A stretch of 23,931 nucleotides of DNA from a candidate division LCP-89 bacterium (GCA_025774735.1 JALGZU010000005.1:1-23931); one strand, 5' to 3'; shown: positions 9,952 to 17,877, counted from the stretch's first letter. Numbers and translations are program-made. The notes: a model not told the origin generated them from the letters alone.

Positions 9952-10724
9952 ACGACGATCCCTTCAGGGAACTAGTCTCCATCCTGGAAAAGCTTCGCAG
10001 CCCGACGGGATGCCCCTGGGACCGCGAACAGACGTTCTCGTCTCTGCGGCCTTACATGCTGGAGGAGACCTACGAGATCCTCGAGAGCATCGATGAAGAA
10101 CAATACGCCCAGCTCAAGGAAGAGCTGGGCGATCTCTTGATGCACCTCGTCTTTCAGGCCCAGATCGCCAGGGAGGAGGGGCTTTTCGACATCGATGACG
10201 TTTTGGGGGCGATCAATCAGAAGCTGGTTCAACGGCACCCGCATGTTTTCGGGGGTGAGTCGGTAGAGGATACCAAGCAGGTGATCGAGAACTGGGAGAA
10301 GATCAAGCTCGATGAAGAGGACAAGAGACTTTTAGGAGGAGTGCCCAGAACTCTGCCCGCCTTACTGAGGGCTTACCGGGTCCAGGAGAAGGCTGCCGGC
10401 GTTGGATTCGACTGGGAAAGCGATGGGGACGTGATCCGGAAAATTCTGGAGGAGATCAAAGAGTTACGGGCGGCGAAAGCGTCGGGGAATCAGGCAGCGA
10501 TCAACGATGAATTCGGGGATTTGCTGTTCTCCATCGTCAATCTGGCCCGCTTCTGGGGAGTTTCCCCGGAGGAGGCGCTGCGGGGAACGGTAGAGAAATT
10601 CATACAACGGTTCCGCTACATCGAAGATGCATTGAAAGAGAGCGAGAGGGACGTTCAAGGAGCCACGCTGGAAGAGATGGACGCGCTGTGGGAGGAGGCT
10701 AAAAAAAGGGGATTATCATCATGA
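9948..10724 (+). CDS. mazG: MazG nucleoside triphosphate pyrophosphohydrolase
   Basis: A 258-residue all-alpha NTP pyrophosphatase of the two-domain MazG type, which hydrolyses canonical and damaged (d)NTPs to monophosphates. The first MazG domain holds the start motif RSPTGCPWDREQT, the metal ligands EETYE (E39, E40, E43) and EELGDLL (E59, D62). The connecting QRHPHVFGG element is typical. The second domain repeats the pattern with EEIKEL and DEFGDLLFS near residues 167-190. Translation is coupled to sucD and to the next gene by ATGA overlaps at both ends. Housekeeping role; the association with sucD has no obvious biochemical reason. Confidence 0.93.
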   Translation: MNDDPFRELVSILEKLRSPTGCPWDREQTFSSLRPYMLEETYEILESIDEEQYAQLKEELGDLLMHLVFQAQIAREEGLFDIDDVLGAINQKLVQRHPHVFGGESVEDTKQVIENWEKIKLDEEDKRLLGGVPRTLPALLRAYRVQEKAAGVGFDWESDGDVIRKILEEIKELRAAKASGNQAAINDEFGDLLFSIVNLARFWGVSPEEALRGTVEKFIQRFRYIEDALKESERDVQGATLEEMDALWEEAKKRGLSS

Positions 10725-11182
10725 CCAAGATACTGCACCACACCCTCCGGTTGAACTGCGACTGCGATGAAGCCTTCCGGATGTTTACGGTGAACGAGTA
10801 CCTGCAATCCTGGCTCACCGCGGTGGCGGAGGTCGAGCCGGTGATCGACGGGAAGTACGAACTGTTCTGGAATCCCGAAGACCGGGAGAACGACAGCACC
10901 ATCGGCTGCAAGATCACGGCCATCGAGCGGGGTAGATTCCTGTCATTCGACTGGAAGGGTCCAAAGCAGTTCAAAAAGTTCATGAACAACGCCGATCCGC
11001 TGACACACGTGGTGGTTTTTTTCTGTCCAAGCGAAGAGCTCGGTCCGGACCGGACGACCGAAGTCCATCTCATCCATTCTGGTTGGAGGGATAGTAAGGA
11101 ATGGGAGGAGGCGAGGCTGTGGTTCGAAAAGACCTGGGATAAGGCGCTTGAAGAATTAAGTAAGCTGATTGAGGAATTATAA
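10721..11182 (+). CDS. SRPBCC (AHSA1/START-like) domain protein
   Basis: A 153-residue single-domain protein whose pattern fits the SRPBCC/AHSA1-like fold. An early beta strand and helix (LRLNCDCDEAFRMFT) and the segment EVEPVIDGKYELFW are followed by the ERGRFLSFDWKGP strand pair. The long C-terminal helix contains WEEARLWFEKTWDKALEELSKL. These proteins bind hydrophobic ligands or act as co-chaperone-like factors, and the ligand cannot be read from the sequence. It overlaps mazG by 4 bp and lies 15 bp before the first cupin gene. Confidence 0.75.
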   Translation: MTKILHHTLRLNCDCDEAFRMFTVNEYLQSWLTAVAEVEPVIDGKYELFWNPEDRENDSTIGCKITAIERGRFLSFDWKGPKQFKKFMNNADPLTHVVVFFCPSEELGPDRTTEVHLIHSGWRDSKEWEEARLWFEKTWDKALEELSKLIEEL

Positions 11183-11197
11183 CAGAGAGTATCGTTG

Positions 11198-11536
11198 ATG
11201 AGCGGAGAAGCAGTCTTTCCTGAATTTATCACCACTTTGCCTGAGGCGGACATTCCCATAGAGGGAGTTCACGGCAACCTGCTGCAGGGCGAAGATCAGC
11301 AGGTGATTTTTATGGTTTTCGAACGGGACGTGGAGGTGCCCCAACACGCTCACGAAGCTCAATGGGGGGTGGTTTTGGATGGAGAGATCGACGTCACTAT
11401 CGGGGGGGTAACTCGCACATGCAGAAAAGGGGACAGTTATTTCATTCCGAAGGACGTCCAGCACAGCGCACAGGTCAGGAAAGGGTATAAAGACATCACA
11501 GTATTCAATCAACGGGATCGCTATAAGGAGAAATAG
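11198..11536 (+). CDS. Cupin-domain protein 1
   Basis: A 112-residue single cupin. Motif 1 is PQHAHEAQWGVVLDGE (two His ligands and a Gln or Glu), and motif 2 is GDSYFIPKDVQHSA (third His). A metal-binding small beta-barrel is therefore likely; the reaction, if any, is unknown. The start is ATG at 11198; a TTG one codon earlier is possible. It ends with TAG at 11534-11536, and just before the stop lies AAGGAG (11525-11530), the ribosome site for the second cupin in the same reading frame. Confidence 0.82.
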   Translation: MSGEAVFPEFITTLPEADIPIEGVHGNLLQGEDQQVIFMVFERDVEVPQHAHEAQWGVVLDGEIDVTIGGVTRTCRKGDSYFIPKDVQHSAQVRKGYKDITVFNQRDRYKEK

Positions 11537-11539
11537 ACT

Positions 11540-11857
11540 ACGGAAAAGTACCTCATTGATTTTGAGTCACTGAGCTGGAAGAGTCCGGCTCCAGGTATCC
11601 GATATAAAGCCCATATCCAGAACAATCGGAAGATACGGCTTGTCGAGTTCAGTGAGGCATTGGATGAAAAGGATTGGTGTACGAAGGGTCATGTGGGGTA
11701 CGTACTGGAAGGGCGCTTAGCGATTGGTTTTAGCACCAATATAGTGGAGTTTAAGGCCGGTGACGGCCTATTCATTCTACCGGGTGAAGATGACAAACAT
11801 AAGGCGAAAGTGAGGAAAGGCGATAAGGCTTTGCTTATACTCTTTGAAGAGATATAG
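11540..11857 (+). CDS. Cupin-domain protein 2, apparent ACG start (or start-codon-lost gene)
   Basis: The frame is open from the stop of cupin 1 to TAG at 11857. With the start placed at ACG (11540-11542) it encodes 105 residues. This position is 9 bases after a strong AAGGAG, exactly where ATG is expected. Translation from there gives the recognisable N-terminus xEKYLIDFESLSWKSPAPG of a known cupin group, then WCTKGHVGYVLEGRL and GDGLFILPGEDDKHK. The first normal alternative start in frame is TTG at 11660, which would drop the first ~40 residues and has no ribosome site. The region looks lower in GC than its neighbours. Either ACG is used, the gene has lost its ATG by one T-to-C change, or there is a sequencing or assembly error. 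It is a paralogue of cupin 1 (HSAQVRKG versus HKAKVRKG). Confidence 0.7.
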   Translation, partial: TEKYLIDFESLSWKSPAPGIRYKAHIQNNRKIRLVEFSEALDEKDWCTKGHVGYVLEGRLAIGFSTNIVEFKAGDGLFILPGEDDKHKAKVRKGDKALLILFEEI

Positions 11858-11897
11858 AGTATAGACTGAGTGGTGGGAATTACTTTTGCAAATTAGT

Positions 11898-11942
11898 ATA
11901 TAAAAAAAAACGGGACATCGACTGACCCGTTTTTTTTTATAT
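11898..11942. terminator. Bidirectional intrinsic terminator
   Basis: A 17-bp stem pairs ATAT-A9-CGGG (11898-11914) with CCCG-T9-ATAT (11926-11942) around an 11-nt loop. The A-run and T-run flanks give a U-rich tail on either strand. It lies between the end of the cupin operon (stop 11857) and the end of the leftward response regulator gene (stop 11961), so it can end both transcripts. Confidence 0.9.
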
Positions 11943-11960
11943 TTTAAGGAGGTTATTCTC

Positions 11961-12380
11961 TCAGGCGGTCGTAAAGTTTTTGTGGCTGGTACCATTTCCC
12001 GCTTTAAGGTGGTAGGCTTTATCCACGATGGCCAGAATCTCATCGGTGTGGAAGGGTTTGGCGAGATATTCTTGGGCCCCGATCGCCATAGCATCCCGGG
12101 CAGAGTAAGCGAGACTATAGCCGGTTATGACGACCACCGCTGTTTCCGGGTAGGTCTTTTTGATGTTTTTAAGCAGGGTAAATCCATCCATGCGGGGCAT
12201 CATGGCATCAGTAATGACGACGTCGAATTGACTCTGAGCAAGCTTGACCAGAGCCTCTTCGCCATCCCCGGCCATTTCACATTCATGCGAGTGGGACTGC
12301 AGGACCTCCGACAGCAATTCCCGGAGGTACTTTTCGTCATCGACGATTAGAATCTTCAATCTACTGGCTCCTTGGTTCAT
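11961..12380 (-). CDS. Single-domain response regulator (CheY-like receiver)
   Basis: A 139-residue receiver domain without an output domain. Visible sites are the acidic pair D14-D15 in ILIVDDE, the phospho-acceptor D58 in VVITDAMMPRMDG, the switch T86 in VVVITGY and the conserved K108 in EYLAKPF. It should therefore be phosphorylated by a histidine kinase and act by protein contact. No kinase gene is in the window. The ATG at 12380 has only a poor ribosome site. It is the last gene of the leftward operon, 19 bp after the thioesterase gene, and ends in front of the bidirectional terminator. Confidence 0.9.
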   Translation of the reverse strand: MNQGASRLKILIVDDEKYLRELLSEVLQSHSHECEMAGDGEEALVKLAQSQFDVVITDAMMPRMDGFTLLKNIKKTYPETAVVVITGYSLAYSARDAMAIGAQEYLAKPFHTDEILAIVDKAYHLKAGNGTSHKNFTTA

Positions 12381-12399
12381 GGTGTCTTTACAGTCATAG

Positions 12400-12837
12400 T
12401 TAAGTTTTTTGAAGTAAAATCTTCTTTAGATCTTCAGGCATCTTGCACGGCTTTGCATTTTTGTCGGCGAAACAATGCTCAGTATAGCCTTCCACGATAA
12501 TCTGATTGTCTTTTTCTCGAACGATCTTATAATCGAAATGCAACCGGGTTTCAGTAAACGATGAAATTTTGGCGTAAACGTTCAGGAAATCATCGTATTC
12601 CGCTCCTTTCCGGAAACGGCAGTGCGCTTCAATCACCAGGAGTAGATAGCCGTCCTCTTCGATGAGGGAATATGATTTCCAGAGCTGCCGGATCAGATCG
12701 GAACGGCAGGCTTCAAAGTAAATAAAATAGTTTGAGTGATATACCAGTCCCATGCGGTCTGTATCAGCATAGCGGACGCGCAGGGTCGTCTTGAACCAGT
12801 CCTTGAGATCCTCGTGCTGTTCTGACGTTACAGGCAT
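12400..12837 (-). CDS. YbgC/4HBT-family acyl-CoA thioesterase
   Basis: A 145-residue hotdog-fold protein. The hallmark RYADTDRMGLVYHSNYFIYFE contains the catalytic Asp (D27), the Gly and the His (H34) of the YbgC/4-hydroxybenzoyl-CoA thioesterase family, and ACRSDLIR follows as usual. These enzymes hydrolyse acyl-CoA thioesters; the chain length cannot be told. GGAG lies 5 bases before the ATG at 12837. It follows accA in the operon after a 171-bp gap, which fits a fatty-acid or acyl-CoA theme, and precedes the response regulator. The 3' end is simple and shows no fusion. Confidence 0.88.
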   Translation of the reverse strand: MPVTSEQHEDLKDWFKTTLRVRYADTDRMGLVYHSNYFIYFEACRSDLIRQLWKSYSLIEEDGYLLLVIEAHCRFRKGAEYDDFLNVYAKISSFTETRLHFDYKIVREKDNQIIVEGYTEHCFADKNAKPCKMPEDLKKILLQKT

Positions 12838-13008
12838 TCGACTCCAAGCAATTTAACCGGCTTCATGCAATGATACAAGAATTTTCGTCAAAAGGTTGGG
12901 GGTGGAAGGTGTTTTTTCTTACGCCAGGTCTTTGAAGGTGTGACGAGCCAGCGGGGAGGAACCGGAGCGTTTCTCCCATTCTCTTCAATTCTATGAATTC
13001 TGAATAAA
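12838..13008. other. 171-bp gap between accA and the thioesterase gene
   Basis: The largest gap inside the leftward operon. I see no strong promoter, no hairpin with a T-run and no small gene. A weak GGGAG/CTCCC stem is possible near 12955-12978. An internal promoter or mRNA processing site cannot be excluded. Confidence 0.3.
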
Positions 13009-13977
13009 TCAGTCCTTTGCCCGTGTCCACATTCCCATCTGCTGGTAGCGTTGATGTCTTTTAGCGATCAGGTCTTCAATGGACATCTGGCGTAGCTCAG
13101 AAAACGTCTGTGTCAGTGCTTGACGGACATTCTGTGCGGTCTCCGTGGGGAACCGGTGTGCGCCCCCCATCGGTTCTTCGATGACCGCGTCGATCAATCG
13201 CAGGTCTTGCAGATCGCCAGCGGTCACTTTCATGGCTTCAGCCGCCTTAGGGGCCTGGGCGGCGTCCCGGTAGAGGATGGAGGCACAACCCTCTGGAGAG
13301 ATGACGGAATAGATTGAATTTTCGAGCATGAGCACCCGATCTGCGATCCCGATCGCCAAGGCTCCTCCGGACCCGCCTTCACCGATGACCACTGCCACGA
13401 AGGGAACAGGCAGACTGGCCATGACCATCAGATTGCTGGCGATGGCTTCGGCCTGACCGCGCTCTTCGGCTCCCAATCCCGGATAGGCACCGGGGGTATC
13501 AATGAAACTGATGACCGGCCGGTTGAAGCGCGCCGCAAAGAGCATCAACCTCCTCGCCTTGCGATAGCCCTCCGGGTTCGGCATGCCGAAATTCCGATAC
13601 AGGTTATCCTTGGTACCGCGCCCTTTCTGATGTCCGATGATCATGTACGATTGGTCTTCGAGCCGGGCGAAACCGGCGACGATGGCGGGATCGTCCCTGA
13701 AGGAGCGATCTCCATGCAATTCGACGAAATCGGTAAATATATTATTGATATAATCGAGGGTATAGGGGCGTTCCGGGTGACGGGCCAACTGGACGCGCTG
13801 CCAGCGGGTGAGAGAGGAATAGACATCATTGCGCAGCTTCTGAGCTTTCTTTTCCAGGCGCGCGATTTCATCATCCAATTCGATCTTGCTGCTGCCGGAA
13901 AGTGCTTTCATTTCGCCGATCTTCTTTTCCAGGTCGATGATCGGCTTTTCGAAATCTAAGGCGATACGTTCAGGCAT
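13009..13977 (-). CDS. accA: Acetyl-CoA carboxylase carboxyltransferase subunit alpha
   Basis: AccA joins AccD to form the carboxyltransferase that moves CO2 from carboxybiotin to acetyl-CoA, giving malonyl-CoA for fatty-acid synthesis. The 322-residue length is normal. The N-terminal coiled segment (DFEKPIIDLEKKIGEM), HPERPYTLDYI, ELHGDRSFRDDPAIV, IGHQKGRGTKDNLYRNFGMPNPEGYRKA-type text, FIDTPGAYPG, and GEGGSGGALAI are all typical of the family. It starts 8 bp after the upstream glycosyltransferase fusion gene, so it is transcribed with the glycan genes. accD and the biotin subunits are not in the window. Confidence 0.97.
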   Translation of the reverse strand: MPERIALDFEKPIIDLEKKIGEMKALSGSSKIELDDEIARLEKKAQKLRNDVYSSLTRWQRVQLARHPERPYTLDYINNIFTDFVELHGDRSFRDDPAIVAGFARLEDQSYMIIGHQKGRGTKDNLYRNFGMPNPEGYRKARRLMLFAARFNRPVISFIDTPGAYPGLGAEERGQAEAIASNLMVMASLPVPFVAVVIGEGGSGGALAIGIADRVLMLENSIYSVISPEGCASILYRDAAQAPKAAEAMKVTAGDLQDLRLIDAVIEEPMGGAHRFPTETAQNVRQALTQTFSELRQMSIEDLIAKRHQRYQQMGMWTRAKD

Positions 13978-13985
13978 AATCTACT

Positions 13986-15638
13986 CTATTCGCTTGGGGG
14001 AGATTCCTTCGAACCGCCGGAGCGAGACCGGCGCTGGTTCAGAGTGTCAATCTCCATGTGCAACAGGGTGATTTCAGCTGCCGGGTCGAGCTGCTGGCTG
14101 GGAATAATCTTGAATTCGAGCTTCCGGTTCTTAAGCGACTGGATCAGACCGATGATGTGATCGTAAGACACTTCCGATGTGGAGAAAACCAGCTCCTCCA
14201 CTCCTTCCATATCGATGATTCGGTCGAGTTCGTCGGCATTACCGAGCACCGGGATTCCAGCGATAACCTGGCCGATATTCTCTTCACGGAAATCGACGAA
14301 TCCTACTGGATCGATTTGACTGGTTCCATTGGACGTCAGTTGAACGGCGATGCGGCGGCCCAGATCGTCCGCCCCGACAATTAAGGCTCTGCGGCGGATG
14401 AACCTGCGAGAGACGTCTGACGCTTTCTTCTGTACCCACCTCTTAAACAGAATTCTCCAGCCTGGCATCGTTAGAATCATCCAGACGCTAAACCAGAGAA
14501 CGACGAACCGGGAGAACGCCCATTGCTTGAAGAAATAGGTAAAGGCGGCGGCAAGGACAGCACCCGTGAGACTGGAATATAGTGATAAACGCCCGGAGAA
14601 CCGTTTTGATCCATAGGCTCCGAAGTAAAAGCCAGCTCCCAGGTAAAAGAGGGTGTAAATGCTGTTGATCAGCCAGACTTCGGGGCTGTAGGTCGGTGCG
14701 CCGAAGCGCAGCAAACGGCCCGTTAAGATGAGGAGGTTCAGTAACAGCACATCGACCAAGGGAGTGTAGAGCCTATGCAGCAGCGGGATTAGGAGACGGC
14801 CCATACCCTGTACCCAGAAACCGAGAGTGAGCAATCCCTTCGACAGTTGTGATACGTTCCCGGCGAGGTTTTTGTCAACGAAGAGACGCATTGCCTTGCG
14901 GAAATGGTAGCGATGGTCGATGGTAGAGCGGCGGGTGCTCTCGCCCTTGAAGTGCACGATGCGGGTTGCCGGCTGGTAGAGAATGCGATGCCCTTGCCGG
15001 CGGATGCGATAGCAGAGATCTAGATCTTCTCCGTACATAAAGTAATCTTCGTCGAACCCCTGCAGAGCGTCGAGAAGGCTGCGACGTACCATCATGCAAC
15101 AACCGGAAAGGGCATCCACATCATGCTGCTCGTCAGGATCCAGATAGGTGAGAAGATAGCGGCTGAAGAAGCGATTTTTAGGGAAGAGAGAGGAGAGGCC
15201 GGAAAGGTAAGCGAAGGCTACCCAGGGAGTCGGGAATCCCCGCATGCTGCGAGGTTCGAAGCGGCCGTCCGGCATAATAATTTTGGGACCGACAGCTCCC
15301 ACGTCATCCAGTGAGCGCAAGCTGTCCCAGAGTATTTTCAAGGTATCTTCCTGGACGAATGAATCCGGGTTTAAGATCAAGACGGCATCGCCGTCAGCTC
15401 GTTTGAAGGCCTGATTGTTAGCCCTGGCGAAGCCGACATTTTCGCTGTTCTCAATCAGTCCAACGTCCGGATACCTGGTTTTGACCAGATCGGCGGAGTC
15501 ATCAGCGGAAGCGTTATCCACCACGATGATCTGGACGGACAGACCGTTTGCAGCGCGTTGTATGGATTGAAGACAGTGGTCCAGGAAGGGTCGCACATTG
15601 TAGCTGACGACGACCACTGAAATGTCGACCCGAGACAT
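13986..15638 (-). CDS. GT2 glycosyltransferase fused to a membrane/Rossmann module (phosphoglycosyltransferase-like, catalytic domain absent)
   Basis: A 550-residue two-part protein. Residues 4-265 are a GT-A fold family 2 glycosyltransferase of the rhamnosyltransferase-like kind, with VVDNASADDS (39-48), ILNPDSF (88-94) and YGEDLDLCYRIR (202-213). Residues about 295-395 hold four probable membrane helices. Residues 415-515 form a Rossmann-like domain (IVGADDLGRR, VGFVD, VLGNADEL), as in the N-terminal half of WbaP-type polyprenyl phosphoglycosyltransferases and of PglF/CapD-type proteins (CoA_binding_3). The catalytic domain that normally follows is missing, and the chain ends in a short polar tail (GGSKESPPSE). 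It may anchor the transferase at the membrane or bind a nucleotide-sugar regulator. It sits 3 bp after the Dpm1-like gene and 8 bp before accA. Confidence 0.82.
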   Translation of the reverse strand: MSRVDISVVVVSYNVRPFLDHCLQSIQRAANGLSVQIIVVDNASADDSADLVKTRYPDVGLIENSENVGFARANNQAFKRADGDAVLILNPDSFVQEDTLKILWDSLRSLDDVGAVGPKIIMPDGRFEPRSMRGFPTPWVAFAYLSGLSSLFPKNRFFSRYLLTYLDPDEQHDVDALSGCCMMVRRSLLDALQGFDEDYFMYGEDLDLCYRIRRQGHRILYQPATRIVHFKGESTRRSTIDHRYHFRKAMRLFVDKNLAGNVSQLSKGLLTLGFWVQGMGRLLIPLLHRLYTPLVDVLLLNLLILTGRLLRFGAPTYSPEVWLINSIYTLFYLGAGFYFGAYGSKRFSGRLSLYSSLTGAVLAAAFTYFFKQWAFSRFVVLWFSVWMILTMPGWRILFKRWVQKKASDVSRRFIRRRALIVGADDLGRRIAVQLTSNGTSQIDPVGFVDFREENIGQVIAGIPVLGNADELDRIIDMEGVEELVFSTSEVSYDHIIGLIQSLKNRKLEFKIIPSQQLDPAAEITLLHMEIDTLNQRRSRSGGSKESPPSE

Positions 15639-15641
15639 AAG

Positions 15642-16382
15642 CTATAGAATTCCGAATAGCTGTTTGATCTTGAGTACCCACACCATCCAGATTGCCTCCC
15701 GCACGATCTGTGGGGACATCTTGGACTTGCCACCCACCCGATCGACGAAAATGATGGATATTTCCTTCAGCTTAAAGCCTTTGTGCCAGGCCCGGAAGCT
15801 CATCTCGATCTGAAAGGAGTACCCGTTGGAATGCACTCTCTCGAGATCGATCTCTTCAAGCACCTGGCGTTTGAAGCATTTAAAACCGCCGGTGGGGTCT
15901 TTGAGTGGTAACCCGGTGATCAGACGGGTATAGAGCGAAGCTCCGTAAGAGAGGAGCAGGCGGTGCAGCGGCCAATTGACGACATTGACGCCGTCGATAT
16001 AGCGAGATCCCAGGATGAGGTCGGCTTCTCCGACCGCTTCCAGGAACTGTGGCAGCATCCCGGGATCGTGGGAGAAGTCCGCGTCCATCTCGATGACGAG
16101 ATCGTAGCCACGGTCCAAAGCGTACTTGAAGCCGGTGACGTAAGCGGTTCCCAACCCCATCTTGCCTGCTCGTTCCAGGAGTTGGATTCTAGAACCGTGC
16201 TCTTTCTGCAAATCCTTTACCACCGCTGCGGTGCCGTCGGGTGAATTATCATCCACCACGAGGACGTCGAACTGCAGCCCCTGTTGCAACACCTCAGGGA
16301 TGATACGCCCGATGTTTTCGATTTCGTTGTAAGTCGGCATAACGACCAGGGCACGGATTTCTCGGGGATCATCGGCGTTCAT
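15642..16382 (-). CDS. Polyprenyl-phosphate mannose/glucose synthase-like GT2 (Dpm1 type)
   Basis: This enzyme type moves mannose (or another hexose) from a nucleotide sugar to polyprenyl phosphate, on the inner face of the membrane, to supply GT-C glycosyltransferases. The 246-residue GT-A protein carries MPTYNEIENI, VVDDNSPDGT, the metal-binding MDADFSHDP (DxD-type) and LGSRYIDG. A conserved region follows with PTGGFKCFKR and GYSFQIEM. There is no C-terminal membrane domain, as in the single-domain Dpm1 proteins. The start ATG (16382) shares one base with the TGA of the RmlD-like gene; AGGAG lies 7 bases upstream. A GTG one codon earlier is an alternative. Mannose is the likely but unproven sugar. 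Confidence 0.88.
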   Translation of the reverse strand: MNADDPREIRALVVMPTYNEIENIGRIIPEVLQQGLQFDVLVVDDNSPDGTAAVVKDLQKEHGSRIQLLERAGKMGLGTAYVTGFKYALDRGYDLVIEMDADFSHDPGMLPQFLEAVGEADLILGSRYIDGVNVVNWPLHRLLLSYGASLYTRLITGLPLKDPTGGFKCFKRQVLEEIDLERVHSNGYSFQIEMSFRAWHKGFKLKEISIIFVDRVGGKSKMSPQIVREAIWMVWVLKIKQLFGIL

Positions 16383-17341
16383 CACTTTTCTCCTCTGGGG
16401 GCAGCTTGTCCAAGTTTCAACTGTTTGACGTATTCCCTCAGGCCGTCGTCGATGCCTCTCGGCTGAAACTTTAATTCATCCTGAATTTTATCCAGGCAGA
16501 AGGTGGAATCAGGAGGGCGCAACGCCGTCTGTTTCAGGATTTCGGTTTTGAGGGATTTGATGCGACCGGGATCGGCGTCGAAATGGGCTGCGATTTTCCT
16601 GGCGAATTCAAACCGGCTTGCAGGTTCACTCCCAGACAGGTGATAGACCCCCCGTTTGCGCAACTGAATGATCCGGGCAGTGCCCCTGGCCAGATCGTCC
16701 GCAAAAGTGGGATTGCCGACTTGATCGTCAACGATGCCTATATCCCCGTCTTTTTCAAGGCTTTCACGGACAAAATCGACGAAATTCGGGCGGGCATGGG
16801 GCGCCACCCCGTAGAGGATCTGGGTGCGCACGATGGCATGGATCACATCGGAGCCTCGCAGGGCATTTTCTGCAGCCAGCTTGGATTTGCCGTAATACCC
16901 CATCGGCCGGGTAACATCCGTCTCCCGATAGGGAGGGTTCTGTCCGTCGAAGACGTAGTCGCTGGAGATCTGAATCAGGTGCGCCCTGGTTTTCAGAGCG
17001 GCGCGGATCAGATTTTCCACCCCGGTGACGTTTACCCGCCAACACAATTCTCGCTCCTCTTCACAGAGATCTACTCCAGTGATGGCGGCCGTGTTAATGA
17101 TTACGTTCGGTTTAACTTCCAGAACCGCGTCGGTCACTTCGCGGCGTTTAGTGATGTCCAGGGGCAGGTACTTGAACGATCGACCAGAGAGATGAGTCTT
17201 CTTTGTCAGGTCCACCCCTATGATTTCATTTGCAGGGGAGAGCAGGTCAAACAGTTTTTGCCCCAGCAGGCCGTGACAACCGGTAATCAGAATCTTTTCC
17301 GCGTAAGGGATAAAGCGTTCGAGGACGTCGTCCGCTGACAT
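16382..17341 (-). CDS. RmlD-like dTDP-4-dehydrorhamnose reductase / sugar nucleotide reductase
   Basis: An extended short-chain dehydrogenase with the NAD(P) motif [22 protein letters not shown], the SSDYVFDG segment and the YxxxK pair in GYYGKSK, and the [10 protein letters not shown] substrate loop typical of RmlD. It would catalyse the last step of dTDP-L-rhamnose (or a related deoxysugar) synthesis. rmlA, rmlB and rmlC are not in the window. The start chosen is ATG 17341 (319 aa), because GGGAG lies 5 bases upstream. ATG 17353 and ATG 17377 are alternatives, the last one only 2 bp after the purE stop. The longer frame extending to 17650 overlaps purE and is spurious. Exact deoxysugar uncertain. 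Confidence 0.83.
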   Translation of the reverse strand: MSADDVLERFIPYAEKILITGCHGLLGQKLFDLLSPANEIIGVDLTKKTHLSGRSFKYLPLDITKRREVTDAVLEVKPNVIINTAAITGVDLCEEERELCWRVNVTGVENLIRAALKTRAHLIQISSDYVFDGQNPPYRETDVTRPMGYYGKSKLAAENALRGSDVIHAIVRTQILYGVAPHARPNFVDFVRESLEKDGDIGIVDDQVGNPTFADDLARGTARIIQLRKRGVYHLSGSEPASRFEFARKIAAHFDADPGRIKSLKTEILKQTALRPPDSTFCLDKIQDELKFQPRGIDDGLREYVKQLKLGQAAPRGEK

Positions 17342-17379
17342 AGCCACTCCCATGTGATTCCATCCCGCCTGATTCATTT

Positions 17380-17877
17380 CTACTTCTTTTCCGCAGAAGG
17401 GCGGTTCAGGGGCAATTTGCTGCCGTTCTGGCGGAAGGCTTCGAGTTTGGTGCGGATTTCGGGATTTTCGACGGCCAGAATTCGCGCCGCCAGGCAGGCC
17501 GCGTTGACGGCGCCCGCTTTTCCTATGGTGGTGACAGCCACGGGGACTCCGGAGGGCATCTGCACGCTCGAGAGTAGCGCATCCAATCCCCCCAGCGTTG
17601 AGGCTGCGAGAGGGATGGCGATGACCGGGAGCATGGTATGGGCAGCGCACACTCCGGCAAGGTGGGCAGCCATACCGGCGGCGGCGATGATAATCGAATA
17701 GCCCTTTTCAGCCGCCGTTCGAGCGAGTTCCGCTGTGGCATCGGGTTGACGGTGGGCGGAACTGATGCGGATGTCCGCTTCGATACCGAATGCATCCAGA
17801 TAGGGATTCATGGCTTCGACAGTCTGGCGGTCGGATTCGCTGCCCATAAGAACCAATATACGGGGTGTTTGAGACAT
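17380..17877 (-). CDS. purE: PurE, N5-carboxyaminoimidazole ribonucleotide mutase
   Basis: PurE performs the carboxylation-equivalent step of de novo purine synthesis (N5-CAIR to CAIR in class I). The 165-residue protein has [17 protein letters not shown] with the catalytic His, [11 protein letters not shown], and [10 protein letters not shown] followed by [10 protein letters not shown], the class I pattern. No purK is visible beside it, although class I enzymes depend on PurK. It lies 19 bp after the DUF4837 lipoprotein gene and just upstream of the RmlD-like gene. A purine gene inside an envelope operon has no obvious functional reason and probably reflects cotranscription only. Confidence 0.95.
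   Translation of the reverse strand: MSQTPRILVLMGSESDRQTVEAMNPYLDAFGIEADIRISSAHRQPDATAELARTAAEKGYSIIIAAAGMAAHLAGVCAAHTMLPVIAIPLAASTLGGLDALLSSVQMPSGVPVAVTTIGKAGAVNAACLAARILAVENPEIRTKLEAFRQNGSKLPLNRPSAEKK

Noticed and set aside
12838..13008. Promoter candidates (TTGACG, TATCAT on the minus strand) in the accA-thioesterase gap
   Set aside because: The boxes are not at a workable spacing, or would start transcription inside the ribosome site.
16583..17338. 251-codon plus-strand frame antisense to the RmlD-like gene
   Set aside because: No ribosome site or family signature, while the opposite strand has a clear SDR protein. GC-rich codon bias makes such shadows common.
17378..17650. N-terminal extension of the RmlD-like reading frame
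   Set aside because: These ~90 codons overlap purE in another frame, and the translation is Arg/Pro/Gly-rich shadow sequence. Better starts with ribosome sites exist at 17341 or 17377.
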